From IMG/VR virus record IMGVR_UViG_3300020183_000145, positions 1 through 45,074 of that record: a stretch of 45,074 nt of DNA. One strand, given 5' to 3'. The position numbers and the translations under genes are program-made. Under the pieces are notes generated by a model. The model did not search any database. It saw nothing but the letters and a program-made list of their open reading frames with translations, and had not been told where the DNA came from. Shown piece by piece: positions 30,711-40,222 of this stretch; positions within the stretch are counted from its first letter, which is position 1; each line of letters begins with the position of its first letter. This DNA comes from a virus.

Positions 30711-31834
30711 TTGACATAGCCAACCAAATAGGGAATCTACTAATCAAATATCTTCCATATACAGCAGCGGCGAGTATGGGCTATCAATTCCCAGTATCTG
30801 ACGTAGCGATAGATGGAGATAAAGTTACATTGACATTAAGTTCGGAGGATTACGCAGCGGTTCAAAGTCGGATGACAGATAACAACAACTCCTCATTCAC
30901 GGTAAATGGTTTTTATACCAGATGCAACATAACTTCATTTACTACATATAATGCGGGAGTGGGGGATAGCTTCGCATTTGAGGCTACTTTTGATAGAGCT
31001 CCTGGGTTTAAGATAAATGAAGAAATAACCTTAAAGGGCTTTACTGATGCCCAATATAATATTCCCTACAAGGCTATCAGAAAATTATCATCAAACAAGT
31101 TTATTCTTTACGCATCCGAAGATGTAGATATTGAGAACGTCACTGTTGGGTTGGGATATGTTCCAATTCAATACACAGAGGGCTTTAATGATGTAGTAAG
31201 CCTTACTGATGAAGGTTCTAACCAATTTAGTTTTATCGTAGATGCAGATTCCTACTATTACGTAGATTCTGTTGATAAATTGGATCTATTAGATCAAGTA
31301 AAAATCTTTGATTACCTTAATACCGTAAAAGTAATTGATGCTAAAGTGTTTCAAGAAAACCTCGAGTCGGCCGATGGCAATACTAGTTACTTGATTGTTG
31401 ATTCATCAAGTCTAAGCGGCAGCCCAGCAAGAAGGTCTTCTCAAAAATTCGATTCAGATTATTTTTTGATGAATAGAAACGGTGCTTTTGAGAAAAATTT
31501 TATCATTAACGTAAAATATCTTTTACAAAGAGTTACTGACGAGGAAGGAGAGCAAACATCTTCTGGATCGGATATTGCTGCTAAACAGATGGACATGCAC
31601 AAAGCCCTAACATCAATACTTAGGTCGCCACTGGATGGAGATGATACTACAAGATTTTCCGCCATAACAATTCAGAGAGACTTCGTAGAGGATAGAGTCT
31701 CTGGTGGTAGGGTTGTAATTAGCTATGAGCTAGGACTGGTCGCTTGCTATCGTGATGATATTATGATTAAAACCAACATAAAGTCCTACCCTATCGAAAA
31801 ACTTAAGATTAATAAAGATTTATTGGTTTTTTAA
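30707..31834 (+). CDS. Unrecognised tail protein, possible tail terminator (375 aa)
   Basis: Acidic, Ser/Asp-rich protein with mostly beta structure. The location directly before the sheath fits a tail terminator or neck protein, but 375 aa is long for that role and no family motif is evident. The C-terminal 100 residues (with a VVISYELGLVACYRDD strand pair) could be the conserved core. Confidence 0.5.
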   Translation: MIDIANQIGNLLIKYLPYTAAASMGYQFPVSDVAIDGDKVTLTLSSEDYAAVQSRMTDNNNSSFTVNGFYTRCNITSFTTYNAGVGDSFAFEATFDRAPGFKINEEITLKGFTDAQYNIPYKAIRKLSSNKFILYASEDVDIENVTVGLGYVPIQYTEGFNDVVSLTDEGSNQFSFIVDADSYYYVDSVDKLDLLDQVKIFDYLNTVKVIDAKVFQENLESADGNTSYLIVDSSSLSGSPARRSSQKFDSDYFLMNRNGAFEKNFIINVKYLLQRVTDEEGEQTSSGSDIAAKQMDMHKALTSILRSPLDGDDTTRFSAITIQRDFVEDRVSGGRVVISYELGLVACYRDDIMIKTNIKSYPIEKLKINKDLLVF

Positions 31835-31939
31835 AAAAAATATTTGACTTCTATTTCTCGAAATGGGAAATTCCCAAATTGGGAGAACCCAAACACCAAA
31901 GATTGAGCTCCGCCACAGATAAACCAACACCTAAACCCA
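31835..31939 (+). promoter_or_regulatory. Intergenic region before the sheath gene
   Basis: Contains nested inverted repeats at 31855-31887 (TTCTC with GAGAA enclosing TGGGAA-A-TTCCCA) and a TTGACT hexamer near 31844 without a matching -10. It could carry a late promoter or mRNA 5' hairpin for the sheath-tube pair. The sheath start lacks a ribosome binding site. Confidence 0.35.
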
Positions 31940-33493
31940 ATGCTAGATCCAAAGCTATCTGCACCAATAGTCGATGCGTCAGTAGACACATCATACATCC
32001 AGACCGTAGTATTAACTGGACAATCAAACACAGCTACAGCAGGTCTGTATAAAGACTTAGAGTTGCTCACAAAAGAGGAAATTAATACTAAATTTGGCGC
32101 ATCTTCTCATCTTGCGGCCATGCTGAGAGATGTTCAGACTATCTGGGAAAACTCTTTAATCAAACCAAAACTTTGGGCGGCTTCTTATCAAGACAAATCC
32201 GATGCTGTCGCAAGGATTCTTGAGGCTGTTGTTTCTGGAACGTCAACAGAAGAAAGAGAGCTTAAAATTAGATTAAACTCACTCAATCCAGACAGAATTA
32301 TTGCCCAAGAAGTTGCTATCCTTGCCGCTAGAAATACTAAAGGAGCTTATTGCGCCGAGTATTCGCAAAACTCAGTCCAGTTTGGTATGCCAAGGAATGC
32401 TAAAAACACTTTTACTCCTAAATTAGTAAAAGCCACAACTAATGATGTAATTGTTGGAGTAACTATCCCTAAATCAACTACCGCCGCCGCTGCTGCGACT
32501 TTAATCAACACCGCGATTAACGCTAAAGCAGAAGCTATTTACGGATCAACTGTAGATACAGCAACCCTAACACTAACTGCTAAGCACAAAGGATCGCTAA
32601 GTAATTTCTTTTCTATCGAAGTCGTCCCTGGAACTATGCCATCTGGACTTCAAATCTCAATTACTGAAGACACTGAGGGGTCAGATGTTGTTGATGTGTC
32701 CGGCATCCTAAGCCTCCAGGATGAAAATGATACAAGTTTAGCAGATCTAAATTTTAACTTCTTCGTGGCTCCGATTTCTTATTCGATTTCGGCGGTTATC
32801 ACTGATGCTAAAGCTAAGTTTGATAATGTAACAAACTATCAAAACAAATCAAGAGCCTATCAAATCTTTAGAGCAACAGCCATTGATACATCAAGCAGCT
32901 CAGTAATTAACTCCTTAGCTTCATCTCAGCCAGTCGAGGTCGATGGAATAGTTAAATCTCTTTCAGTATTGAAGCTAGTGGGACTAAAAATTAAAGGAGT
33001 TTCCAATGTCGCTGAAGCAGATGCCTTGGAAGCTAAGCAATTTACCGCTATTAAATACGAATCAGATACAGGTATTTATTATGTTGGTGCTTGCTCTTCT
33101 CTTTCTAGCTCAATTAGATTTAAGAATATCGAAGCGGTAATCGCTGCCCTGGCTATCCGCAGATTTACCGTGGAAAAGATGATACCTACTTTCTTCGGAG
33201 AGATAGCTTACACTGAAGAAGACGCAATCGATGCCTCAATGGTTAATAAAGAGGGTATCATAGGCTTTTTTAATTACGTAGGCTTAATTCTTGACGGATC
33301 AAACGTTTCTACTGATTTTGGATCTGATTACGCGGGACTTGTTGTCAGTGGATCAGAAGCAAGAGCAAGAAGAGATGAAATTTTACGAGCCTCAACGTTC
33401 TTCGACAAATCGGCAAAAATGGTTGCCCTTAACTTTGCTAACGAGCTTCTTGACCCAATTCGCTCTATCTTTATCATTAACTCTTTTAGATAA
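31940..33493 (+). CDS. Tail sheath protein
   Basis: Contractile-tail sheath subunit of 517 aa, which defines the phage as a myovirus. Diagnostic features are the C-terminal part with TAIKYESDTGIYYVGACSSL (about 375-395), AALAIRRFTVEKMIPTFFGE, and the last domain with IDASMVNKEGIIGFFNYVGL. The N-terminal part carries an early sheath beta domain. It is followed 5 bp later by the tube gene, the standard pair. Confidence 0.88.
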   Translation: MLDPKLSAPIVDASVDTSYIQTVVLTGQSNTATAGLYKDLELLTKEEINTKFGASSHLAAMLRDVQTIWENSLIKPKLWAASYQDKSDAVARILEAVVSGTSTEERELKIRLNSLNPDRIIAQEVAILAARNTKGAYCAEYSQNSVQFGMPRNAKNTFTPKLVKATTNDVIVGVTIPKSTTAAAAATLINTAINAKAEAIYGSTVDTATLTLTAKHKGSLSNFFSIEVVPGTMPSGLQISITEDTEGSDVVDVSGILSLQDENDTSLADLNFNFFVAPISYSISAVITDAKAKFDNVTNYQNKSRAYQIFRATAIDTSSSSVINSLASSQPVEVDGIVKSLSVLKLVGLKIKGVSNVAEADALEAKQFTAIKYESDTGIYYVGACSSLSSSIRFKNIEAVIAALAIRRFTVEKMIPTFFGEIAYTEEDAIDASMVNKEGIIGFFNYVGLILDGSNVSTDFGSDYAGLVVSGSEARARRDEILRASTFFDKSAKMVALNFANELLDPIRSIFIINSFR

Positions 33494-33498
33494 AAACA

Positions 33499-33894
33499 AT
33501 GTCCACTAATAATAATGCTCAATTACTTCTAGAAAACTATGGCAACTATGATCTATTCAGCAAAGCTGACTCAGCTCAGATTGCCGATCTTACCATTGAA
33601 GACGCGACTGAGGCGGCTCAATTCATAGTTACTCAGGACGGAACTTACAAAGCAAGGACTTTTAAACAAGTCGTCCCCGATACTTCTTTCAATATCCAAG
33701 CTGCCGATCTTGCAAGAGATAATTCTAGACTCTTCGCCGCTCTTCAAAAGGCTGGATTCGCTTTAGGAAAGGCTGTCCTCAATCGAGGCAGAACTACTGT
33801 TACTTACCAACTTTTCGTAGGAGAAAAACCTATGGTTCAAGTCGGAAATGGCGGCGGATTCTCTACCATCAGTCTTAAATTTAATAAACAATAA
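33499..33894 (+). CDS. Tail tube protein (131 aa)
   Basis: Small, beta-rich protein (131 aa) directly downstream of the sheath. Central YKARTFKQVVPDTSFNIQAA and a C-terminal GGGFSTISLKFN are compatible with the rolled beta-barrel of Mu/P2-like tube subunits that stack inside the sheath. Support is mainly synteny and size. Confidence 0.7.
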   Translation: MSTNNNAQLLLENYGNYDLFSKADSAQIADLTIEDATEAAQFIVTQDGTYKARTFKQVVPDTSFNIQAADLARDNSRLFAALQKAGFALGKAVLNRGRTTVTYQLFVGEKPMVQVGNGGGFSTISLKFNKQ

Positions 33895-33900
33895 TCTCAA

Positions 33901-33927
33901 TCTAGCGGGATTCCTTGTCCCGCTAGA
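33901..33927 (+). terminator. Perfect 10-bp stem-loop between tube and chaperone genes
   Basis: TCTAGCGGGA (33901-33910) pairs with TCCCGCTAGA (33918-33927) around a 7-nt loop, ending 3 bases before the next ATG. No U-tract follows. It would both protect the sheath-tube mRNA 3' end and occlude initiation of the chaperone gene. Confidence 0.6.
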
Positions 33928-33930
33928 ACA

Positions 33931-34596
33931 ATGCAATCACCAATGTATTTGACCTCATCTGAAGTAGTAAATCATCAAGAAAAAAATTTTTTAAGAGTTT
34001 TTTTATCTGAAAAATACCCTTACACAATAAAAGAAGGTTCTGTCAATCAAGATTACTTCGAGATGTATTTCGAGGAGCCGAATGCCAGCGATTTGCTTAT
34101 GTTGAAAAACTGTTCCGTGGCAATAAACAAACTCTTCAAATACACTACGCAAACTCAAGCCCTAACCGCTATAAAAGACATACCAGCCGACATAATGGTC
34201 GCAATGATGCAGCGCAAAGTTGATGAAGAGATGGAAAAAAGGATTAACAAAGAACTTGAACACGAAGCCGCAGCAAGAGAGATTACCGCCGAAGAAGATA
34301 AAAAGACACTAAGCTCCAACCTTGCACACAGGTCTTTCATAGCCTCCTTACTGGAAGATTCTAACGATTTTTCAACCGCCGATTCTGATTATTTTAGAGA
34401 GGTAGATAAGTTCGTTTCATTGATTAGTTCAAAGTGCCGAAGATTGCACGGAACAATGATGCTAAACACCCCGTTAGATCTTCTTGACAGATATGGCGGG
34501 TTTTCTTTTTTGATTAAAAATGCAATTATTTCTGAATATGTAGGTTTTTTTTTCTTTCATTTTCTTTCCCAAGTTTTACTGAATCTCGAAGCGTAG
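33931..34596 (+). CDS. Tail assembly chaperone, short form (221 aa)
   Basis: Positioned between tube and tape measure, where the tail assembly chaperone normally lies. It chaperones the tape measure and recruits tube subunits. The product has a charged helical middle (about 80-125, MMQRKVDEEMEKRINKELEH). The coding frame crosses a T9 run (34545-34553) near its end and then continues for about 15 unconvincing codons. This suggests that the conserved product is made by frameshift. Confidence 0.75.
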   Translation: MQSPMYLTSSEVVNHQEKNFLRVFLSEKYPYTIKEGSVNQDYFEMYFEEPNASDLLMLKNCSVAINKLFKYTTQTQALTAIKDIPADIMVAMMQRKVDEEMEKRINKELEHEAAAREITAEEDKKTLSSNLAHRSFIASLLEDSNDFSTADSDYFREVDKFVSLISSKCRRLHGTMMLNTPLDLLDRYGGFSFLIKNAIISEYVGFFFFHFLSQVLLNLEA

Positions 34597-34760
34597 GAAA
34601 AAGAAAAATAATTTTTGAGGAAATCGACGAAGTCAAAGCCGAAATTCTTAAAATGTTTGCTGGGGGGATAACCCTATCAGAATTAAACAGAATCGGCTAC
34701 AAAGATGCTTGCAAAATCAGAGATTACGTAGCAAACTTCTCTGCATCACACTCAAAATAA
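34551..34760 (+). CDS. Frameshift extension of the tail assembly chaperone (G-T type)
   Basis: A -1 slip on GGT TTT TTT TTC (T9 at 34545-34553) continues for 69 codons, reading IIFEEIDEVKAEILKMFAGG and ending SHSK before the tape-measure gene. The fusion would be about 276 aa. This is the well-known lambda G/GT and P2 E/E' arrangement, in which the extension binds the tape measure. There is no good independent start for it. Confidence 0.7.
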   Translation, partial: FLSFSFPSFTESRSVGKRKIIFEEIDEVKAEILKMFAGGITLSELNRIGYKDACKIRDYVANFSASHSK

Positions 34761-34767
34761 CCTAAAA

Positions 34768-36783
34768 ATGGCGACTAAGAACCAGGTTGATATAATACTT
34801 AATGTTATTGATAAAACGCCAGGACAGTTAAAAGCTGTCGAGGATAAAATCAATAAGTGGGCAAAAGCTCAAGAAAAGAGTATGCAAGGCCATTTATCTT
34901 CTAAAGAGATAGCTAGAAACAGGAAAATTGACGCGGATAGAGCTTTGGCTGAAGCTAAGGCAAAAGAGATTGAAGCAAATACTATCAACAAGTCTCTTGC
35001 TTTCAAAAAAGAAGAATTGCGCAAAAATAAAAAAAATGCAGCAGAGTTAAAAAAAAGTGAGGAGCAAACCAGCCTAATAAGATCTCAAAATAGAAAAGTC
35101 CAAAGTGACGCGGACTTGGTCGATACAAAAAGAAGAAAAGTAGATAAAGAAACCCAACTCAAAGAGTCTACTTCTTTGAAAGATCAACTGAGAAAGGATA
35201 AGAAAAGCCTAGCTGATATCGCTAATGTTGAAGCTAGAACAAGGTCAACCGAAATTAGAACTGAAACATTCCTTACAAATAGTGCCAAAGCTGAGTCCAG
35301 AAGAGCGGCATCTGACGCTCGTCGTGAAGCCAGAGATAAAGAGCGCAGAGATATGGCAAGGGAACAGATGTATGGTAGAGTTGCCGCATCAGGAACGGCC
35401 ATTGGTGGGTTAGCTGGAGCGTTCTCATTGAAGAATTACATGGAGATGGAACAGATGACAATGAGAATGCGGTTAATGTTTGGAAAAGATTCTGGAACGC
35501 AAGTTATTAATCAACTCAAAGACTTTGCCGCGAATACTGCTTTCTCATTGCCAGACGCAGCTAGATTGCTTCAAGGCGTAAAGCTGGGTGCTGAGTCTTT
35601 AGGAGTGGATAAAACTGCGGACATGGTTGATTTTATGAAAAAAATCTCCGTTTCAATTTTGGGCTATGTAGGAAAGGCAGAAGATAGGGAGGAAGTAGTC
35701 AACCAGTTAACGCAAGTCTTTTCAAAGGGAGTTGCCGATACAAGAATGGATTTAAGGGTGATGGAAGGGCGCGGGCTCCCAATAAGACAAATGATAACCG
35801 AGTTCGCAAGCGCAAAGGAAGGGAAAAGAATGGACATGAGAGATATATTTGCGGCATACGGAGATATGCTTCCAGCAAAATTGATTGCCCAAACCATGGA
35901 GTATTACGCGGCAAAGCCCGAGATGGTAGCGGCCATGCGAATGAGGTCTGAATCATTCACCCAAAGTTGGGATACTTTTACCGAAACACTTAAATTTACC
36001 TCGGCTTCATTGGGGGAGACAATAGATGTTTCACTTGGTCTTGGCAAGAAATTAGGTGCGTTTTCCAAGGGCGTCGGATCCATAGACAGGTTCTTAATTA
36101 GCAGATCAATCGACAAGCAAGGTAATGAGGTTAAGGAATACAGTATAATTGGGCAGAATATTATCAAAGGTGCATTGACTGGTATAGGTATTTTAGGTGG
36201 CGCGTGGCTCTTGCCAAAATTAGGAAGGCTAATGAAAACAGTAGGTGAGATGCCGGAATTGGGGAAATCAACAAAAATGGTTGCGACTGCCGGCGTAGTA
36301 TTTTCAGATTATGGGAAAGTGCTTGAGGACATAATAAAAGACCCAGTAAGGGGATTGGCGACTAATTTCCAAGAGGTCGCGATGGCCGCTATTGCATTAA
36401 CGACTCCAATGGGTCGATTAGCCGCAGTATTGAAGGTTTTATATGATACAGGCTTCTTCTCATCTGGAAGCCAGCCAGGAGAATACACGGTCAAAGATCG
36501 CTTTTTGGATACTTTGCAGAATAAATATTATTTAGACAGAGCAAGTATAGCTGAAAGGCAAGGAGATTCTAAAGCCGCTGAAAGATATAGGGCGTCAATA
36601 ATTGATACCGATTTAACTGCTAAAAACGTAGCAGCCATCAAAGGTAATTACAAAGACACTCCAATAATTCTGAATGTTGAAAACAAAACTATTGTTGATG
36701 GCGTGATACAGCCAAATACAAAGTCCAAAACAACTGTCAGAAATCCCTTTGGAAACCCAATAACAAAAGAGGTTTGGAATTAA
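34768..36783 (+). CDS. Tape measure protein (671 aa)
   Basis: Sets tail length and passes into the host during infection. Residues 1-190 are charged coiled coil. About 210-420 is the conserved tape-measure domain, with MEQMTMRMRLMFGK and LMKD-like helices including SLPDAARLLQGVKLGAESLG and MRDIFAAYGDMLPAKLIAQ. Two hydrophobic stretches occur near 470-490 and 530-560. At 671 aa it predicts a fairly short tail, using the general rule of about 1.5 angstrom per residue. Confidence 0.85.
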   Translation: MATKNQVDIILNVIDKTPGQLKAVEDKINKWAKAQEKSMQGHLSSKEIARNRKIDADRALAEAKAKEIEANTINKSLAFKKEELRKNKKNAAELKKSEEQTSLIRSQNRKVQSDADLVDTKRRKVDKETQLKESTSLKDQLRKDKKSLADIANVEARTRSTEIRTETFLTNSAKAESRRAASDARREARDKERRDMAREQMYGRVAASGTAIGGLAGAFSLKNYMEMEQMTMRMRLMFGKDSGTQVINQLKDFAANTAFSLPDAARLLQGVKLGAESLGVDKTADMVDFMKKISVSILGYVGKAEDREEVVNQLTQVFSKGVADTRMDLRVMEGRGLPIRQMITEFASAKEGKRMDMRDIFAAYGDMLPAKLIAQTMEYYAAKPEMVAAMRMRSESFTQSWDTFTETLKFTSASLGETIDVSLGLGKKLGAFSKGVGSIDRFLISRSIDKQGNEVKEYSIIGQNIIKGALTGIGILGGAWLLPKLGRLMKTVGEMPELGKSTKMVATAGVVFSDYGKVLEDIIKDPVRGLATNFQEVAMAAIALTTPMGRLAAVLKVLYDTGFFSSGSQPGEYTVKDRFLDTLQNKYYLDRASIAERQGDSKAAERYRASIIDTDLTAKNVAAIKGNYKDTPIILNVENKTIVDGVIQPNTKSKTTVRNPFGNPITKEVWN

Positions 36784-36784
36784 T

Positions 36785-38116
36785 ATGGTCGGAATACTTC
36801 CTACAGAAGAATCATTTGTTTACAGAGGACTTCAACGACTCACTTTAAATATAATCGGCAACTCGCCACTATTTAGAGAAACCGAGATTAAATCAGTTAT
36901 TCATAGAGGCATAGGGGACGATAATTCTTACGAAAGAGTCGGAATTGGCGACACTCAAATAACCATTCCTTTGTTTGTCGAAAACACAACCAATTACAAC
37001 GAGATCGTCGAGTTTTTTAGAGATACTCGCCCTTTTATCTTATCTTATCGCGGCGAAATATCCGACCAATTAAATTTAGTTGGAAATATTAAGCAGGATT
37101 TCTTCGGAGATGGGGTTGGAGAGATGACCCTGGTATTCACCACTGCCCAAGGCAAAGAAGATGTCCCTTTCGGATTTCCCGATGGTTACAAGATAGAAAA
37201 TACCTCATCCGTGCCTAGCTGGCTAAAGAAGTTACGAAATTATGGGACTCGAGTATTCGATTTTACATCAAACACAAACGAGTCAATCGGCGGGTTTACT
37301 AACGCCATTGCTCAATATTCATACGCGATAGAAAATATTGGTAATGGCGTAGGTGACATGAGTTCGATTGTGACTAATCCGATCAACTCGGTCAGAAGCT
37401 CTGCCAGCTCCATTATTGGCGGCATCGGGGCTATTATTACCGGTATGCAGAATGCAGTTAGCGCGATCTTATCGGTTCCTGAGGTTGTGGATGGAATAAT
37501 TGATCAATTTCTTTTGCTCGGCGATCAAATTAATGATTTATTTGGATCGGGAACAAAGGACGACCAGTTAAAACAATCTTGTGATTTCTTGGGAAGTGTT
37601 GGAGAGGCTTTGATTGAGGTATCAACGGCGACAAATAACGCGTCTCCCGATATTTCTACTCAAGTTTTTAATGAGGATGGCGTTTTAGAGATTGAGTTTA
37701 GACCCGAATATTTTATTACTAAAAATAACACAACAGGAGTTGGAGTTTTAATGTTGTCGTCTGTTTTAATTTCAATGTATAGAAACACCCAGCAAATAGG
37801 TAGATGGAATACTACTAGCCTGAATAATCTACGAGATAAAACCGAATTAATTTACAATTACCTATCCTCGCAAGACATTCCTTACGAGGTTAAGTTTGAA
37901 ATGGATTTAGCCAGATCGGATTTCTTTAAGTTATTTAAAATACTCGCCGCCAAAGCAATAAAAACAGTTGATTTAACCTTGAACGTTCCAAGATTCTTAC
38001 TTGATGTAGTCTACGAGGTTAATGGTAATTACGATTACTATTTAGACACAAAAAAACTCAACGATGTTGTTGGCGGAGTCGTCGAAGGTAAAGTAAAAAT
38101 TATCTCAAATGCTTAG
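36785..38116 (+). CDS. DNA circularisation N-like tail/baseplate protein (443 aa)
   Basis: Resembles the Mu gp43/N family: an N-terminal domain with repeated hydrophobic strands (RVGIGDTQITIPLFVENTTN) and long central Gly/Ile-rich helices (about 175-240) that may insert in membranes. It comes straight after the tape measure, as in Mu-like phages. It overlaps the hub gene by 8 bp. Confidence 0.6.
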   Translation: MVGILPTEESFVYRGLQRLTLNIIGNSPLFRETEIKSVIHRGIGDDNSYERVGIGDTQITIPLFVENTTNYNEIVEFFRDTRPFILSYRGEISDQLNLVGNIKQDFFGDGVGEMTLVFTTAQGKEDVPFGFPDGYKIENTSSVPSWLKKLRNYGTRVFDFTSNTNESIGGFTNAIAQYSYAIENIGNGVGDMSSIVTNPINSVRSSASSIIGGIGAIITGMQNAVSAILSVPEVVDGIIDQFLLLGDQINDLFGSGTKDDQLKQSCDFLGSVGEALIEVSTATNNASPDISTQVFNEDGVLEIEFRPEYFITKNNTTGVGVLMLSSVLISMYRNTQQIGRWNTTSLNNLRDKTELIYNYLSSQDIPYEVKFEMDLARSDFFKLFKILAAKAIKTVDLTLNVPRFLLDVVYEVNGNYDYYLDTKKLNDVVGGVVEGKVKIISNA

Positions 38117-39305
38117 CTTGCCCCTAGAAAATATCAACGGACGTCCGCTGGAAAGCGAAGTGAAGATACTATTTGAAATAGATTCGCAAAAAGTTGAGTT
38201 CGTAAATCCGATAACTTGCAATGCAACGTGGATGATAGACAACGGATTTGCATTAAAAAAAGTTAGCGTTGAAGCCATTGGTAATGCAATATTTAAGGAT
38301 TTAATAGTCGAATTGAGTGATCGCAAACGCATAATGACGAATGTATTTATTGGCGGGGTGCTCTTTGTTAGGAGCTGGCTAACTCAAGGCATGATAAATT
38401 ATTACTTAGATAAATCTAATGGCGTAATCGTTGAGTTTTCTATCTTTGACCGCTTCTTGCCGCTAAAAGTAAGTGACATAATCAAAACAAAACCAGCGGC
38501 AAACACTTATTTGAGGCAGTTTATTGGGAATATTCTGTTCGAGCTAGGATTCACTTCTGAGGAGTTTATAGATACATACCAGAGAAAAATAACAAAAGCG
38601 CATGAACTAATAAAAAACGGCGTGGGGGTCGAACAAGAGACTTTTTTAAAAACTTTCTCCAAAGAAGAATTTATTTCTGATTCTGGGCGGGACTTAGTGG
38701 GGGACTCATTGTCCCTGTGTGGAGTCATGTTGATTTCAAATGGTTACGATACCTTAACGATAGAAAGGCCTAACGCCAATCGATTTATCATTGGGCATGT
38801 TGATTCCAAAGCCGATAGCAATATTGTTTATTTTGGGAAAGTAGGAGAAAAGAACTCGGAAGAGGCAATAACGCCCTCTACAGTCATTATACTTAATTCA
38901 AGGGGTAACGAGACATCTGCTTCAGATAACAACACTGCTGTAATAGCTAAAACAGCAAGAGGATTGCCAAATATCATCAAGATCAGCAATGTTTCATTTA
39001 GCGCAACCCATAAACAGATTGCCAGTATGTTAGATTACAATTTCGCTGGCATCAAGGCTAAACAAGATTCGTTTTTGATAAAAATAAATGGCGTATCTCT
39101 AACTTCTAGCAGAGAATTTTTTCAGCCAAACCGTAGAATTAATGTTTTCGTGCCTGAGTTGGGAATTGATGAAGATATGGTCATTTTACAAATGGGCATG
39201 AATATTTCAGCTCAGCAAGGAACGGAATTGGTTCTAAACGTCTCGACAGAATCATCATTTGAGGACAACGCTACTTTGAGACAGAAAATTGCTTTAATGA
39301 GGTAA
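38109..39305 (+). CDS. Baseplate hub protein (Mu gp44/gpP-like, 398 aa)
   Basis: A hub that joins tube and spike. Mixed beta structure with FLPLKVSDIIKTK and LSLCGVMLISNGYDTLTIER blocks at positions typical for gpD/gp27-like hubs (domains I-IV). Synteny (gp43-like before, spike after) is the main support. Confidence 0.72.
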   Translation: MLSLPLENINGRPLESEVKILFEIDSQKVEFVNPITCNATWMIDNGFALKKVSVEAIGNAIFKDLIVELSDRKRIMTNVFIGGVLFVRSWLTQGMINYYLDKSNGVIVEFSIFDRFLPLKVSDIIKTKPAANTYLRQFIGNILFELGFTSEEFIDTYQRKITKAHELIKNGVGVEQETFLKTFSKEEFISDSGRDLVGDSLSLCGVMLISNGYDTLTIERPNANRFIIGHVDSKADSNIVYFGKVGEKNSEEAITPSTVIILNSRGNETSASDNNTAVIAKTARGLPNIIKISNVSFSATHKQIASMLDYNFAGIKAKQDSFLIKINGVSLTSSREFFQPNRRINVFVPELGIDEDMVILQMGMNISAQQGTELVLNVSTESSFEDNATLRQKIALMR

Positions 39306-39306
39306 T

Positions 39307-39798
39307 ATGAATTTTATTAGAAAAATAAAGAAGCTAGTTGTGACTAATTTGGCTAGGGCATATTTTTCTACCTACCAAATAGGTAACGACTCGGTAGATC
39401 TATCATCGGACATATACTTTATTGATGGATTAGTCGGTATTAATTCCAACGCCAGCGTGCTAACTGGAAAATCAGACGCAACCAGATATGCCTTGATAGT
39501 TGATAAAAATTCGAGATTAATTGATACTCACGGACTTACGGATGGCGATGTGTTAGTTGGTAGGGAGCGCAATTACATTCTTTTTCGCGCCGGAGATCAA
39601 TTAATAAAATCCACAGAAATATCCGTTATTGCCAATCAAATCAACATAACCGCCAACAAGATAGTCTTTAACGGAATTGAGCTTTTTGTTGAGGCTGGAA
39701 AATTAAAAATTAAAGTTGGTTCAGAATTAAAAGAAGTCGTGGTTGTTGGCGGGACTGCCGATACCACGACAGGAAAAATAATAACCAGTGGTCAGTAA
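39307..39798 (+). CDS. Baseplate spike / assembly protein (Mu gp45-like, 163 aa)
   Basis: Short OB-like N-terminal part, then a beta-helix-like C-terminus with repeated I-x-V-x-A strands (ISVIANQINITANKIVFNGI, then LKIKVGSELK), as in membrane-piercing spikes. It probably trimerises and caps the tube tip. The C-terminus lacks an obvious metal-binding HxH tip. Confidence 0.7.
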   Translation: MNFIRKIKKLVVTNLARAYFSTYQIGNDSVDLSSDIYFIDGLVGINSNASVLTGKSDATRYALIVDKNSRLIDTHGLTDGDVLVGRERNYILFRAGDQLIKSTEISVIANQINITANKIVFNGIELFVEAGKLKIKVGSELKEVVVVGGTADTTTGKIITSGQ

Positions 39799-39800
39799 TT

Positions 39801-40220
39801 ATGAAAAATTGCGTTTACTTCGAGAAAAAAAATGGCGAGTTTACAGTGGTTGCCGAAAATGGTAAGCTAAAAACTGAGCCTGCCGAGTTGAGCTACATAA
39901 AGCATAATCTTTTGTGTTTTGGCAGAGCAGATAATTATTCCATCGCTGAGAGCACAAATAGAAACGGCTGCACTATGGAATTTAACGATAAACAATCCTA
40001 TTTTTCTAAAGCCTGGATTTACTTCTTGGAGGGATCAATCACCCCCGAGAACGTGTCGGGAGTGATCAGGGAGTTCAATAAAGCCTGCGATAGGGATTTA
40101 AGAGCCGGACTTTTTAATAGAAAAATATTCCTAAAAGAAGTAACTCGAATTGACAAAAACACTTTAGTATTCAAGATTGACATAAATGGACAATCACAAA
40201 CCATCAAAATTTCGATATAA
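39801..40220 (+). CDS. Baseplate wedge protein (Mu gp46-like, 139 aa)
   Basis: A 139-aa protein between the spike and the J-like protein, the usual slot of gp46/gp25-type wedge subunits. It ends in a strand pair (KNTLVFKIDINGQSQTIKI) consistent with that fold. Assignment by synteny. Confidence 0.6.
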   Translation: MKNCVYFEKKNGEFTVVAENGKLKTEPAELSYIKHNLLCFGRADNYSIAESTNRNGCTMEFNDKQSYFSKAWIYFLEGSITPENVSGVIREFNKACDRDLRAGLFNRKIFLKEVTRIDKNTLVFKIDINGQSQTIKISI

Positions 40221-40222
40221 CC

